A stretch of 64,000 bases of DNA, from positions 1 to 64,000 of the forward strand of contig NZ_FOOT01000005.1 of the NCBI RefSeq assembly GCF_900113285.1. Reading direction: 5' to 3'. A program made the position numbers and the translations under genes. Origin of the DNA: Pontibacter chinhatensis. GTDB lineage: Bacteria; Bacteroidota; Bacteroidia; Cytophagales; Hymenobacteraceae. Below the pieces are notes generated by a model. That model was not told the DNA's origin. It worked only from the letters and a program-made list of their open reading frames with translations, and ran no database searches. This document shows positions 1 through 8,550 of this stretch, piece after piece (position 1 is the first letter of the stretch; every line of letters starts with the position of its first letter).

Positions 1-60
1 CCTGATTATGAACCAGTTTGTAACTTTATACCCGGAAAGATGTAGATTCTAAAACACCAG

Positions 61-195
61 CCCGAACTCACTTACACACTTTTCTGGACACTGTCCTGCT
101 CCGCAGAAAGCAAGTTGACCTGCCCCGAAGCATTTCGGGGAAACTTGCCTCATGCACAGCCACAAGTTACGCTACGCTAAACTTGCGGCAGGAAA
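61..195. repeat. Dispersed intergenic repeat, copy 1 of 2 (family R2)
   Basis: This non-coding stretch contains the elements 'gcaagttgacctgccccgaagca' (in part), 'catgcacagccacaagtta' and 'gctaaacttgc'. The same elements occur in reverse complement at about 19700-19795, including the shared core 'gtggctgtgcat' and 'gcaagttta'. No ORF of note is present. It is a dispersed intergenic repeat without an encoded transposase. Confidence 0.6.
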
Positions 196-199
196 CGGC

Positions 200-257
200 A
201 AGTATAAACAAGGGCGGCTGGCACTATAAGTAGTACCAGCCGCCCTTGTTTATACTT
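200..257. terminator. Strong bidirectional hairpin
   Basis: A perfect 22-bp inverted repeat (200-221 with 236-257) around a 14-nt loop. The arms begin and end with AAGTATA/TATACTT and contain the GC core AGGGCGGCTGG. The T-rich right end and A-rich left end fit an intrinsic terminator readable from both strands. It lies downstream of the minus-strand gene at 365-994. Confidence 0.75.
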
Positions 258-364
258 CAGAGTTAACCTTTTAACCTTCTAACTCTCTAACTGAAAAGAC
301 GCAACGTATGGCGTCTCTGCAACTCTCTAACCCTCTAACTCTCTAACTCCCCAACTCCTAAACT
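255..364. repeat. Low-complexity 'ctaactct' minisatellite with GACGCAA palindrome
   Basis: Tandem-like copies of 'aactctctaac' fill the gap before the minus-strand gene ending at 365. Inside it, at about 297-318, lies the imperfect palindrome 'agacgcaacgtatggcgtct', also found at about 51236-51258. The same minisatellite sequence recurs near 7205-7245, 7490-7520, 23396-23437, 23646-23692 and 34664-34700. Confidence 0.6.
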
Positions 365-994
365 CTAGAGGTATTGTTCGATATCGCCGGCGCCTTCGCG
401 CAGGACCTCGAAGCTGTTGTTGGTCACATCCACCACGGTAGAGGCAATGTTGTTGCCGGGGCCACCGTCAATCACGGCATCCACCAGGTTTCTATACTTT
501 TCATAAATCAGTTCCGGGTCGGTGCTGTACTCCAGTATCTCATCTTCGTCGCGGATGGAAGTGGAGAGGATGGGGTTGCCCAGCTCCTTTACCAGCTGCA
601 GCGCAATGTTGTTGTCGGGCACGCGAATTCCCACGGTCTTCTTTTTGGCCGAAGCATACTTGGGCACATGGCTGGTAGCGTTCAGCACGAACGTAAACGG
701 TCCGGGAAGCGCCTTCTTCATCACCTTATAAGTTGGCGTGTCGATTTTGGCGTAGTCGGAGATGTGGGTGAGGTCGGAGCAAATAAAAGACAGGTTCACC
801 TTATCGGGCTTCACCCCCTTTATCTGGCACACGCGCTCAATGGCACGGGCGTTATGGATGTCGCAGCCAAGGCCGTAGATGGTGTCGGTGGGGTAGATGA
901 TGATACCGCCGTTGCGGAGGATGTCTGCTACTTCCCGAATCCTGCGCTCCTGCGGGTTGTCAGGGTGAATCTGAATAAAGGCTGCGTTACTCAT
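365..994 (-). CDS. L-threonylcarbamoyladenylate synthase family protein (YciO/Sua5/YrdC type)
   Basis: This 209-residue protein belongs to the Sua5/YrdC/YciO fold, whose Sua5/TsaC members make threonylcarbamoyl-AMP for t6A tRNA modification. The N-terminal IHPDNPQ motif, the nucleotide-site motif YPTDTIYGLG (about 34-43), the STS motif near 145 and the final REGAGD motif are visible. Length and the IHPDNPQ start match the YciO subfamily better than TsaC, so t6A activity is not certain. The ATG at 994 fits the family start. It stands alone on the minus strand, followed by a strong hairpin at 200-257. Confidence 0.9.
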   Translation of the reverse strand: MSNAAFIQIHPDNPQERRIREVADILRNGGIIIYPTDTIYGLGCDIHNARAIERVCQIKGVKPDKVNLSFICSDLTHISDYAKIDTPTYKVMKKALPGPFTFVLNATSHVPKYASAKKKTVGIRVPDNNIALQLVKELGNPILSTSIRDEDEILEYSTDPELIYEKYRNLVDAVIDGGPGNNIASTVVDVTNNSFEVLREGAGDIEQYL

Positions 995-1056
995 GGTGTC
1001 TGTTATTGGTTTAAGGTAGAAGTACTGGTTCGGCAGCGCAATCGTTGCACTAACAC

Positions 1057-1614
1057 TCAGCCCTCGTACTCGCTCCGGAGCAGGCTGTATACTTCCAAGT
1101 CGTGATAATGGTCGTTCAAAAACTCCCCGTCGCGCTCTACGCCCTCCAGCGTAAAACCAAGCTGCCTGGGGATGTTGCTGCTCCGCTGGTTGTCCACACC
1201 CACCCTTATCTCGATGCGGTTCATGCGCAGTTTTTCGAAGGCGTAGGCTAAAAGGGTTTGGCAGGAGCGGCGCATGATGCCTTTTCCCTGCTTGTGCTCA
1301 GCCAGCCAGTAACCGATTTCCAGCTTTTTGTTCAGCCTGTCAATCCGCTTGTAGCCAATCAGGCCGCATACTTCCCGCTCATGCACAATCACGAAAACAA
1401 GGTCGGAGGTGTTGTTGGAGGCGGAAACATACTTTAGGTATGCCTCTGTATCACCAGGGTCTTGTGTGAAGTCTATGAAAGGAAGCCACTCGCGCAGGTA
1501 AGGGCGGTCGCGGTCGATGATAAAGTATAAATCCTGTGCGTCGGCGGCGGTGGCGCGGCGCAGGTAAAGGTCTTCATCTACAGGAAGTTGCAGTAGGGGT
1601 GCAGTGGATTTCAT
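1057..1614 (-). CDS. GNAT family N-acetyltransferase (RimJ/RimL-like)
   Basis: The protein resembles RimJ/RimL-type acetyltransferases, which transfer acetyl from acetyl-CoA to N-terminal or other amines. It shows the typical order LYLRRATAADAQDL near the N-terminus, VCGLIGYKRI, then LEIGYWLAEHKQGKGIMRRS (the acetyl-CoA pyrophosphate loop QGKGIM) and NRIEIRVGVDNQRS. The ATG at 1614 (MKSTAPLLQ) is preferred over an upstream in-frame start at 1671, which would add 19 hydrophobic residues not expected in this family; the result is 185 residues. The substrate cannot be told from sequence. Confidence 0.85.
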   Translation of the reverse strand: MKSTAPLLQLPVDEDLYLRRATAADAQDLYFIIDRDRPYLREWLPFIDFTQDPGDTEAYLKYVSASNNTSDLVFVIVHEREVCGLIGYKRIDRLNKKLEIGYWLAEHKQGKGIMRRSCQTLLAYAFEKLRMNRIEIRVGVDNQRSSNIPRQLGFTLEGVERDGEFLNDHYHDLEVYSLLRSEYEG

Positions 1615-1726
1615 AGTTAGGGATTTAATAGGCAATAGCAATATAATCAACTTAAAGCACAAGTCCAGCAACAGTGGCGGAATAAGGGCTTCCTACGTAT
1701 AGAGGTAAAGTATAAAAGCGATGTGT

Positions 1727-2329
1727 ATGAAAAAGATTTTTACGGCTTTCGTCTTTATCCTTACCTGTTCCTTCACTTCCCGGGTGCTTGCGCAGGATAA
1801 CGCCGAGCTGACCATCGGGGCCAAGGCGGGTATTAACTTCTACAGCCTGAGCAGCGATGCCTTAGTAGAGGATGACGACACAGGCCTAAGCTACGAGTTT
1901 GGTATTTACGGGCGGATAGGTGACCGGTTTTTTGTGCAGCCGGAGCTGAACCTGGTAAGCCACAAAACGCACCTAATTACGCGCACCCAGGCCAGGGTAG
2001 GGGAGCGTGATGCCCTGAATGTGCACTACCTGCGCGTGCCCGTGTTGTTCGGTTACCGGACAGACTACAATGGGGCGGTGGCCTCGCAGATACGGTTTAT
2101 GGTGGGCCCCTCCATTTCGTATGCCGTTGGTGTGGCTGATAACCGTATCGATGTAAAACGAAATGACCTGCGCAACGCCCAGTTTGCCCTGAACGGAGGA
2201 GTAGGCTTTGAGCTTTGGGTTTTTCACCTGGACCTGATGTACCACCACTACCTGAGCACGCTTTTCAAGGATGGCCGTTCGGAAGGCAAGGGCCGCGCCT
2301 TCTCTTTAACCGCTGGGCTGGGCTTTTAA
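1727..2329 (+). CDS. Outer-membrane beta-barrel protein (PorT/OMP_b-brl_2-like)
   Basis: A small exported protein of about 200 residues. It has an N-terminal signal peptide (MKKIFTAFVFILTCSFTSRVLAQ, cleavage near AQ|DN) followed by alternating amphipathic strands such as LTIGAKAGINFYSL, GIYGRIGDRFFVQPELNLVS and FALNGGVGFELWVFHLDLMYHHYL. It ends in an aromatic C-terminus (LTAGLGF), the usual signature of Bacteroidota outer-membrane barrels of this type. An ATG two codons upstream (1721) is also possible. No specific function is indicated. The next gene follows after 25 nt on the same strand and may be co-transcribed. Confidence 0.85.
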   Translation: MKKIFTAFVFILTCSFTSRVLAQDNAELTIGAKAGINFYSLSSDALVEDDDTGLSYEFGIYGRIGDRFFVQPELNLVSHKTHLITRTQARVGERDALNVHYLRVPVLFGYRTDYNGAVASQIRFMVGPSISYAVGVADNRIDVKRNDLRNAQFALNGGVGFELWVFHLDLMYHHYLSTLFKDGRSEGKGRAFSLTAGLGF

Positions 2330-2354
2330 GGCAGATTTTACTTTATACTTCACC

Positions 2355-2903
2355 ATGCAGCAGAACGGCGTTATACTTGTTCCCGGCCTCGGTAATTCAG
2401 GTCCTGACCACTGGCAGTCCCTTTGGCAGCAGCAGTACCCCATATTTGACCGGGTGCAGCAGCAGAACTGGGACACGCCCGGGCGTGAGGAATGGGTAGG
2501 GGAGCTGCACAAGGCTGTGCAACGGCACAAGCCCGGGCAGGTAGTGCTGGTGGCGCATAGCCTGGGCTGCATTGCCGTGGTGTTTTGGGCCCAGCAGTAC
2601 AAGCAGAAGATAAAGGGCGCCCTGCTGGTAGCCCCCGCCGACACCGAGGCACCCACGTTTCCAAAGGAGGTTACCGGATTTGCGCCCATCCCCATGCAGC
2701 GGCTTCCGTTCAGAACCATACTAGTAGGCAGCAGCAACGATGCCTACCTTACTGCCAGGCGGGCACATGAGCTGGCAAGCGCCTGGGGCAGCCAGTACGT
2801 AAACATCGGCCTGGCCGGGCACATCAATGGCGCCTCCGGCTACGGCCGCTGGGACGAGGGTTTGGAACTGCTCCGCGGCCTTTGTGGTACTTCAAGGCTG
2901 TAG
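2355..2903 (+). CDS. RBBP9/YdeN-family alpha/beta hydrolase
   Basis: A 182-residue serine hydrolase of the RBBP9/YdeN family (Pfam Ser_hydrolase). The diagnostic N-terminal motif GLGNSGPDHWQS (about 10-21) is present, with the nucleophile elbow AHSLGC near residue 70. The late aspartate and histidine are expected in VGSSNDAYLT (near 120) and GHINGASGYG (near 158). Substrates of bacterial members are mostly unknown. The gene starts 25 nt after the outer-membrane barrel gene and is followed by a repeat island. Confidence 0.88.
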   Translation: MQQNGVILVPGLGNSGPDHWQSLWQQQYPIFDRVQQQNWDTPGREEWVGELHKAVQRHKPGQVVLVAHSLGCIAVVFWAQQYKQKIKGALLVAPADTEAPTFPKEVTGFAPIPMQRLPFRTILVGSSNDAYLTARRAHELASAWGSQYVNIGLAGHINGASGYGRWDEGLELLRGLCGTSRL

Positions 2904-2928
2904 GATTGCGGTGGATTTTCCAAAGCAG

Positions 2929-3625
2929 GGAGCAGCATTTTGCAGTACCGGGTCCGACCGCCCCTAACCCCTCCTTGTCTAAGGCGGGGAATTTTCTACA
3001 GCCGATTACACCCCTATTGAGTTTTGCTCGCAAGTTTCGAACTCGCGTTCTCACTTGTCCTCAAGGGGACAGTCTATACTTGCTTCTTTCCCTGTCATCT
3101 CGAGCAGCGTGATAGATCTATCTGGAATTCTAAAGAGATCTCCCATTTCATTCGAGATGACAGTAATGGCCGTGGCTATCGAACTTGTTCCCAGCCTTTG
3201 GGTTGAGCGCCTTGTGAGATCCGGTGCCCGTCAAGGGCATGCTGAGCGCGAGCGAGGCAAGGAGGGAACACAGCGCGATGCCCGAAGGCGAGCCCTCTCG
3301 GGCTTGAGAGTTCCAAAGCAAGAGATGAAACAATAGCTTAAGTAAGGCTGGAGGAGGAACGGCAGCTAGAAAGGATAGCTTGGTTCAATTGGAAGGAAGC
3401 CGTGGCTAGGAAAGTATTAACCGGAAGTATAAAGCACGAGCTACAAGCCCGCACTAGCGAAAGTATAAAGTATAGCCGAAGTATAAAGTATGACTTTTAA
3501 GCCAGTTGGGTTACAAACCCAACACCATAGGTAGGCACGGGTTGTAAACCCGCGCCAGCGACGGGCAATTACAAAGCATGGCTTGCGCGGATACGGATGT
3601 CCGGAACAGCGGGAAAAGCCCAAGT
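2929..3625. repeat. Mosaic intergenic repeat island A
   Basis: A non-coding island between two real genes made of modules that recur elsewhere. Module 1 (about 2942-3000) has 'gggtccgaccgcccctaac'; module 3 (3092-3162) is a hairpin bounded by TGTCATCTCGAG and TCGAGATGACA. Module 5 (about 3178-3410) has 'cagcctttgggttgagcgcc' and 'gatgcccgaaggcga'; module 6 (about 3490-3570) has 'gttacaaacccaacacc' and 'aacccgcgccagcga'. The short ORFs here are not conserved as proteins between copies. AAGTATA words cluster at the end. Confidence 0.8.
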
Positions 3626-3649
3626 ATAAAGTATAGGCGCTTCCTTTTG

Positions 3650-4321
3650 TTAATTAATCTGCTTTCTAAAACCACCACTACCTCTGCGGCCCTTGTTGCC
3701 GGAACCAAAGCTTTTGCCCCTCACGTTACTGCCACTCGAACTACTTCCCTGACTGGCTATACTTTTAAGCTGCTCCACTTCTTCCGGGGTGAGATCGCGC
3801 CACTGGCCGGGTTGCAGATCTCCTAAGCTTAACGGACCTATACTTGGGCGGATAAGGCGGAGGGTAGGGTATCCCACGGCGGCTGTCATGCGGCGCACCT
3901 GGCGGTTCATGCCCTGCGAGATCCTGATTTCGAGCCAGGAGGTGGGGATGTTCTTGCGGAAGCGGATGGGCTTTGAGCGCTCCCATACTTCGGGCGCCTC
4001 CTCCAACAGCCGCACTTTGGCCGGTGTGGTTTTTCCGCCTTTTATCTGTACGCCCAGGCGCAGCCTTGTCAGGGCTTCGTCCACTGGCACACCATCCACC
4101 TGCACCCAATATGTTTTCTCCACTTTAAACATGGGGTTGGAGAGACGGTGCTGCAGCTGTTTGTCGTCGGTTAAGAGTACCAGGCCCTCGCTGTCGTAGT
4201 CGAGGCGGCCGACAGGGTAAATGCCGGGAACTGGCACAAAATCCTTGAGCGTGGAACGACCGGCCTCGTCTGTAAACTGGGTAAGTACCTCGTAAGGTTT
4301 ATTGATGATGATGTATCGCAA
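3650..4321 (-). CDS. rluE: 23S rRNA pseudouridine synthase, RluE type
   Basis: RluE isomerises a single uridine of 23S rRNA (U2457 in E. coli). The protein follows E. coli RluE closely: INKPYEVLTQFTDEAGR at the N-terminus, the catalytic aspartate in GRLDYDSEGL, IPTSWLEIRI, and NRQVRRMTAAVGYPTLRLIR. No S4 domain is present, as in RluE. The only family-like start is a TTG at 4321 (translated MRYIIINKPYEV); the upstream ATG at 4393 would add 24 unrelated residues and overlap the next gene by 32 nt. The C-terminus has a Gly/Ser/Lys-rich tail of about 30 residues. Confidence 0.9.
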   Translation of the reverse strand: MRYIIINKPYEVLTQFTDEAGRSTLKDFVPVPGIYPVGRLDYDSEGLVLLTDDKQLQHRLSNPMFKVEKTYWVQVDGVPVDEALTRLRLGVQIKGGKTTPAKVRLLEEAPEVWERSKPIRFRKNIPTSWLEIRISQGMNRQVRRMTAAVGYPTLRLIRPSIGPLSLGDLQPGQWRDLTPEEVEQLKSIASQGSSSSGSNVRGKSFGSGNKGRRGSGGFRKQIN

Positions 4322-4361
4322 AGTATAAAATGTATGGTAAGTATGATGGTTAAGGCCCGTG

Positions 4362-4934
4362 CTATACGTTATGCTTCCGCTTCCACGCCTCAAATTCCGG
4401 CTTCAGGAGTGAGTAAATGTAGGTATCCACCAGGTGTTCGTCTACCAGGTAGTGGTTGCGCAGCAGGCCTTCCCGCTGAAAGCCAAAATGTTGCATGAGC
4501 TGCAGCGAGGGAGTGTTGTACGTGGTAATCACGGCCTCAACCCGAAACAGGTTCATCTGCCCAAAGCCAAAGGTAAGTATACTTTCCAGCGCTTCCTTCA
4601 TCAGGCCCTTGTTTTTATACTTTTCATTCGTGATGGCATAGCCGATCTCGGCCCGCCGGTGGCCGGGCACCCAGGTATGGTAGTCGCAGTGGCCGATGAC
4701 TTTATTGGTTGCCTTGTCTAACAGGTGGAACCCCTTGAAATCCTGGAAATAGGTGGTGATGCCCTTGGTGTAGCGCTCCTCCATGTCGGCATACTCCTGG
4801 TCCGTTTTCAGGTTCAGGTACTCCATTATCTCCTGCTTCGTTTTCCGGAGGAACAGGTTGTTGAACATGGCCGGAGTCAGTTCGCGGAGCAGCAGGCGTT
4901 CGGTGGAAAGTATGACAGGGGAGGCGCTGAGCAT
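4362..4934 (-). CDS. GNAT family N-acetyltransferase (RimJ/RimL-like)
   Basis: A 190-residue acetyltransferase. Visible elements are ILSTERLLLREL at the N-terminus, KVIGHCDYH, RAEIGYAITNEKYKNKGLMKEAL (acetyl-CoA loop) and NLFRVEAVITTYNTPSLQLMQHFGFQREGLLRNHY, the usual core of this subfamily. The ATG at 4934 (MLSASPVIL) is chosen because the 20 residues added by an upstream start (4994) are read from 'cttacaggatttttggatg', part of an intergenic repeat also seen near 10002-10040. The true rluE start lies 40 nt downstream, so the two may share a transcript. Substrate unknown. Confidence 0.83.
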   Translation of the reverse strand: MLSASPVILSTERLLLRELTPAMFNNLFLRKTKQEIMEYLNLKTDQEYADMEERYTKGITTYFQDFKGFHLLDKATNKVIGHCDYHTWVPGHRRAEIGYAITNEKYKNKGLMKEALESILTFGFGQMNLFRVEAVITTYNTPSLQLMQHFGFQREGLLRNHYLVDEHLVDTYIYSLLKPEFEAWKRKHNV

Positions 4935-5125
4935 GTTGGCTGGATCAGGACTTACAGGATTTTTGGATGCACGGGATATAAGAAGCTTCATCATACTGGT
5001 ATAAGTTCAGCAAAGTATAACTCAGAATAAAACCTCCTTTCCGCACCGCAAAAACAAGTATGGAAGGCAATCGAAAGTATAGGTGCGTTCGAACTATATA
5101 CTCATTCAATAACGAACAACGAGGC

Positions 5126-7204
5126 TCAATAGCTGCCGTTATACTTGCGCACGAACCACTCCACGCACACCAGGCCAAGCAGCAGGAAGAAGAGCCACTT
5201 CAGGTCTACCAGATCGCTGAGCTCCTCTTTGCTGTAAATCACATTCTTGTGGTCGGCCTGCAGGATGTCCTGCTCCAGCTGCTGCAGTTGCTGCGGATAG
5301 TATAGCTTAGAGCCGCTGTTGCTGGCCAGTTGGTAAAGCAGGTTATGGTCGGCTACGGCGTTGAGGGCCTCCAGCTGCAGTTCCTCCACCACAAACTCGC
5401 CTTCGTCTTTTTGCCGCTGCCCGTTTATACTTGCCGTGGCTGAGTAAGTATAGCGCCCGCCGGGCAGGGTGCCGATGTTTACACCGCTCTGGTTCTCGCC
5501 GTTGGCAAAGGTAAACGTGCGCGGCTGCTCGTCCTCCCCGGTAATGTTAAGGGTGATGCTTTGGCCGTAAACCGGCTCCAGCGCCTCGTTGTAAGCCTCA
5601 GCGTTAAAGCGGATTTCGTCGGAGGAGGTGTACTCGGTTTGGGTGGGATATACGTTCAGTCGTTTCTTGTTTCGTGGCGCGCTGAGCAGCTGCACCAGGT
5701 TGGTGATGAGCTGGTTGTAGGCCTGCGGCTGCTCGTGGTTAGCTGCCTCCTGCAGGCGCCATTGCCAGGTGCCGGAAGCCAGCAGCACCGCCGTGCGCTT
5801 ATCATCAGAATTTTGGACGGTGAGCAGCGGCTTGTTGGTGCGCACACGGCCCACCTGCTGGTAAAGTATCACCTCGGTATTGGGCGCTAACCGCACCTCT
5901 CCATATGGTACCCGAGCCGGAGGATATTCCTGCAGCCGCTCAGCAGCGTTTTCGGGCAGCTGGAAATTGCTGAAGCCGGAGTTGGGCACGGCCGTTACCT
6001 CATCCGTCTGGCCGCTGCTGTTCAGGCTGATGCCTGTGTTCAGCCGGTTGAAGCCGGACAAATCGCTTTGCGGACCGAGGATGTAAAGGACGGGCAGGTT
6101 TTTCTGGCGCACCAGGTTGAGGACGGGCTCGGCACCACCGGTACGGCCAGGCAGCTGGTGCAGCACCGCTACATCGTAGTCCTGCTGCTGCAGCTCGTTT
6201 ACGCCGGGGATGAACAGCACTGTCTCATAGTTTTCATTTGATTCGATGGCAGCGCGGATTGCTTTGATGTCGGGATGCGGGGAGGCAGCGGCCACCAGTA
6301 CCCGGATTTTTCCCTTCACCACGTCGATATAGGCGTGCTTGGTATTGTTGAGGGTGGTGAACTCGCCTTTCAGCGGCTCTACCTGCACCACGTAGTGGCG
6401 TTTCCCGGTCCCGCTGGCTAGCACCTGAAACGGCACCTGCTGCACCGGCTGGTTATCCCGGAACGTGACTTTTTTGCTGGCGATGGTTTTGCCGTTCTCC
6501 TGAAGTAAAACATTGGCCGTTCTGCCGCCAAAACCTTCGTGCTGCACCTCCACCTCCAACGGGAAACGGTTGCCGCTGTAGTTAACCTTGTTATAGCGCA
6601 GCGAGGACAACAGTACGTCCTTCTTCGGGATAGTGTCGCCCACGGCCACGGGGTACAACGTATAGCCGTAATTGCTGTACACCGGCGATATGCCCTGGTT
6701 CACGATGCCATCCGACAGCAGCACCACGCCCGCCAGGTTCTGCTCGGCGTAGCCATCCTGCACCTGCCGCAGCAGCTGGCTCAGGTTCGTTGTCTCGGAG
6801 CCGTATTGCACGTCATTTATACTTTGCAGTTGCTCCTCGCCGAGTGTCTGAACCGCTGTGGCATAGCCCTGCGCCTCCAGCCGCTCGCGCACCTGCTGCA
6901 GTTGCTGCTGTGTGCCTTGTAGGGCCGTTGAATCAGAAAACAGCTTCACCGACTGCGAATTATCCACAGCAAACACAATGGTGGGCGGCACGGTGGTGTT
7001 GGATACATACCTTACCAGCGGCCCCATCAGCAGAAAACACAGCACACTCACCACCACAAAGCGCAGCACCGCCAGGCCATAGTTGAGCGGCCTGGGCCAC
7101 GGCGTTTTTTTGCTGTAGAGCAGCCACGCATACAGCGCGCCCGCTGCCAGGCAGGCAAGTAGAAGCCAGGGTGAGGCGGTGGTGATGAGGCGGAACGAGC
7201 TCAA
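5126..7204 (-). CDS. VWA-domain membrane protein of the BatA/aerotolerance-like type
   Basis: A 692-residue protein with two N-terminal membrane helices (about 11-29 and 41-66). These are followed by a von Willebrand A domain with a MIDAS-like DNSQS motif near residue 82 and VVLLSDGIVNQG near 160. A glutamine-amidotransferase-like middle region (VLVAAASPHPD, DVAVLHQLPG) and beta-sandwich domains follow. A C-terminal helix (LKWLFFLLLGLVCVEWFVRKY) re-anchors the protein. Such proteins are common in Bacteroidota; their role is unproven, and links to periplasmic stress or MoxR systems are only by analogy. No MoxR or Bat neighbours are present. Confidence 0.75.
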   Translation of the reverse strand: MSSFRLITTASPWLLLACLAAGALYAWLLYSKKTPWPRPLNYGLAVLRFVVVSVLCFLLMGPLVRYVSNTTVPPTIVFAVDNSQSVKLFSDSTALQGTQQQLQQVRERLEAQGYATAVQTLGEEQLQSINDVQYGSETTNLSQLLRQVQDGYAEQNLAGVVLLSDGIVNQGISPVYSNYGYTLYPVAVGDTIPKKDVLLSSLRYNKVNYSGNRFPLEVEVQHEGFGGRTANVLLQENGKTIASKKVTFRDNQPVQQVPFQVLASGTGKRHYVVQVEPLKGEFTTLNNTKHAYIDVVKGKIRVLVAAASPHPDIKAIRAAIESNENYETVLFIPGVNELQQQDYDVAVLHQLPGRTGGAEPVLNLVRQKNLPVLYILGPQSDLSGFNRLNTGISLNSSGQTDEVTAVPNSGFSNFQLPENAAERLQEYPPARVPYGEVRLAPNTEVILYQQVGRVRTNKPLLTVQNSDDKRTAVLLASGTWQWRLQEAANHEQPQAYNQLITNLVQLLSAPRNKKRLNVYPTQTEYTSSDEIRFNAEAYNEALEPVYGQSITLNITGEDEQPRTFTFANGENQSGVNIGTLPGGRYTYSATASINGQRQKDEGEFVVEELQLEALNAVADHNLLYQLASNSGSKLYYPQQLQQLEQDILQADHKNVIYSKEELSDLVDLKWLFFLLLGLVCVEWFVRKYNGSY

Positions 7205-7523
7205 AGGAGTTTAGGAGTTTGAGAGTTAAAGAGTTTCAGAGTTATACTTTTATTGCTAGGATTTGCTTTACGGCAGCCTTTAAGTATGGGTGCAGGTAAA
7301 GTATACTTAACAAGTTTCATGGTACAGGTGTCGGGTTGTGCTATACAGGCAAAAGGACACTTACACCTCACTTAATTACCGTTATCCCAACAAAACTAAA
7401 TATAAAGCAAAAAGACCAATGCTACTAACGTAAACGCCGTCGCATTGGTCTTTTTCTATTATCAGGTTCGAGTTTAGTTACTTTTCACTCCTAAACTCTT
7501 TAACTCCTAAATTCTCTAACTCG
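7205..7523. repeat. Intergenic gap with 'gagttaaagag' minisatellites
   Basis: The 319-bp gap before fabG's end holds 'gagtttgagagttaaagag' copies at about 7205-7245 and the complementary type at about 7490-7520, placed on either side of a terminator hairpin. AAGTATA words occur at about 7250 and 7300. No ORF or RNA gene was seen. Confidence 0.55.
7409..7455. terminator. Bidirectional intrinsic terminator
   Basis: Inverted repeat AAAAGACCAATGC ... GCATTGGTCTTTT with a run of Ts on the right and As on the left. It lies downstream of minus-strand fabG. Confidence 0.8.
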
Positions 7524-8270
7524 CTACGTGAGCATGCCGCCGTCTACCTGCAGCACCTGGCCGGAGATGTAGGCTGAGTCGTCGGAAGCCAGGAACACGG
7601 CTGCTTTGGCCACATCCTCCGGCGTGCCGCCACGCTTCAGCGGAATCGCCTTGCGCCACTCGTCCACCACTTTCTGGTCCAGTTCGCCGGTCATCTCGGT
7701 TTCGATAAAGCCCGGGGCAATGGCGTTGCAACGGATGTTGCGTGAGCCCAGCTCCAGTGCCACTGACTTGGTGAAGCCGATGATGCCTGCCTTAGAGGCC
7801 GCATAGTTAGCCTGTCCGGCGTTGCCTTTTATACCTACTACAGAAGTAATGTTGATGATAGAACCGGCTTTGGCGCGCATCATGTGCTTGGTGGCGGCCT
7901 TGGTCACGGAGAACACCGACTTCAGGTTCACGTTCATCACCGCGTCCCACTGCTCCTCGTTCATGCGCATCAGCAGGCCGTCGCGCGTAATACCGGCGTT
8001 ATTTACTACGATGTCGACCTTGCCGAACTCTTTTACCACGTCCTCTACCAACTGCTCGGCCTGAGCGTAGTCGGAGGCGTCGGAGCGGTAGCCTTTTACC
8101 TTGCCGCCGCCGGCTGCCAGCTCCTGCTCCAGCTGCTGTCCTTTTTCAACACTTGAGAGGTAGGTAAATGCTACCTGTGCGCCTTGCTCCACAAACTGCT
8201 GTGCGATAGCGCGGCCTATTCCTTTTGATGCTCCTGTAATAAGAGCTACTTTTCCTTCTAATGCTTTCAT
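7524..8270 (-). CDS. fabG: 3-oxoacyl-[acyl-carrier-protein] reductase
   Basis: FabG reduces beta-ketoacyl-ACP with NADPH in fatty acid elongation. The 248-residue protein is a classical short-chain dehydrogenase. It shows the cofactor motif TGASKGIG (about 12-19), NNAGITRDGLLMRMNEEQWD (typical of FabG), the catalytic serine in ITSVVG, and YAASKAG (Tyr-x3-Lys). The C-terminus SGQVLQVDGGMLT is canonical. The ATG at 8270 is preferred over a TTG three codons upstream. No other fab genes are nearby. Confidence 0.95.
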   Translation of the reverse strand: MKALEGKVALITGASKGIGRAIAQQFVEQGAQVAFTYLSSVEKGQQLEQELAAGGGKVKGYRSDASDYAQAEQLVEDVVKEFGKVDIVVNNAGITRDGLLMRMNEEQWDAVMNVNLKSVFSVTKAATKHMMRAKAGSIINITSVVGIKGNAGQANYAASKAGIIGFTKSVALELGSRNIRCNAIAPGFIETEMTGELDQKVVDEWRKAIPLKRGGTPEDVAKAAVFLASDDSAYISGQVLQVDGGMLT

Positions 8271-8550
8271 AGGCGCCAAAGTTAAAAAAGATTTTGGTAA
8301 ACAGAAGAGGGGAGGGGAGCGGCTGGCAAAGTATAAAACAAATCGGCTGATGGTAAGCGCATTACAGCGAGTATAGTAAAGTTAAATTGAACCACTTTTC
8401 CGGGAGATTTTACTTTGGCGCAGCTGTAGAATTCCATGGAATGGATGGTAACATATTTACAATCTGAATATTGTGTGAAAATTGTCTTTTATTTTTATAG
8501 GTTAAATTCTATTTTCGTGCGACTGTTAACCAAAGGTATCCCCAAAAATC

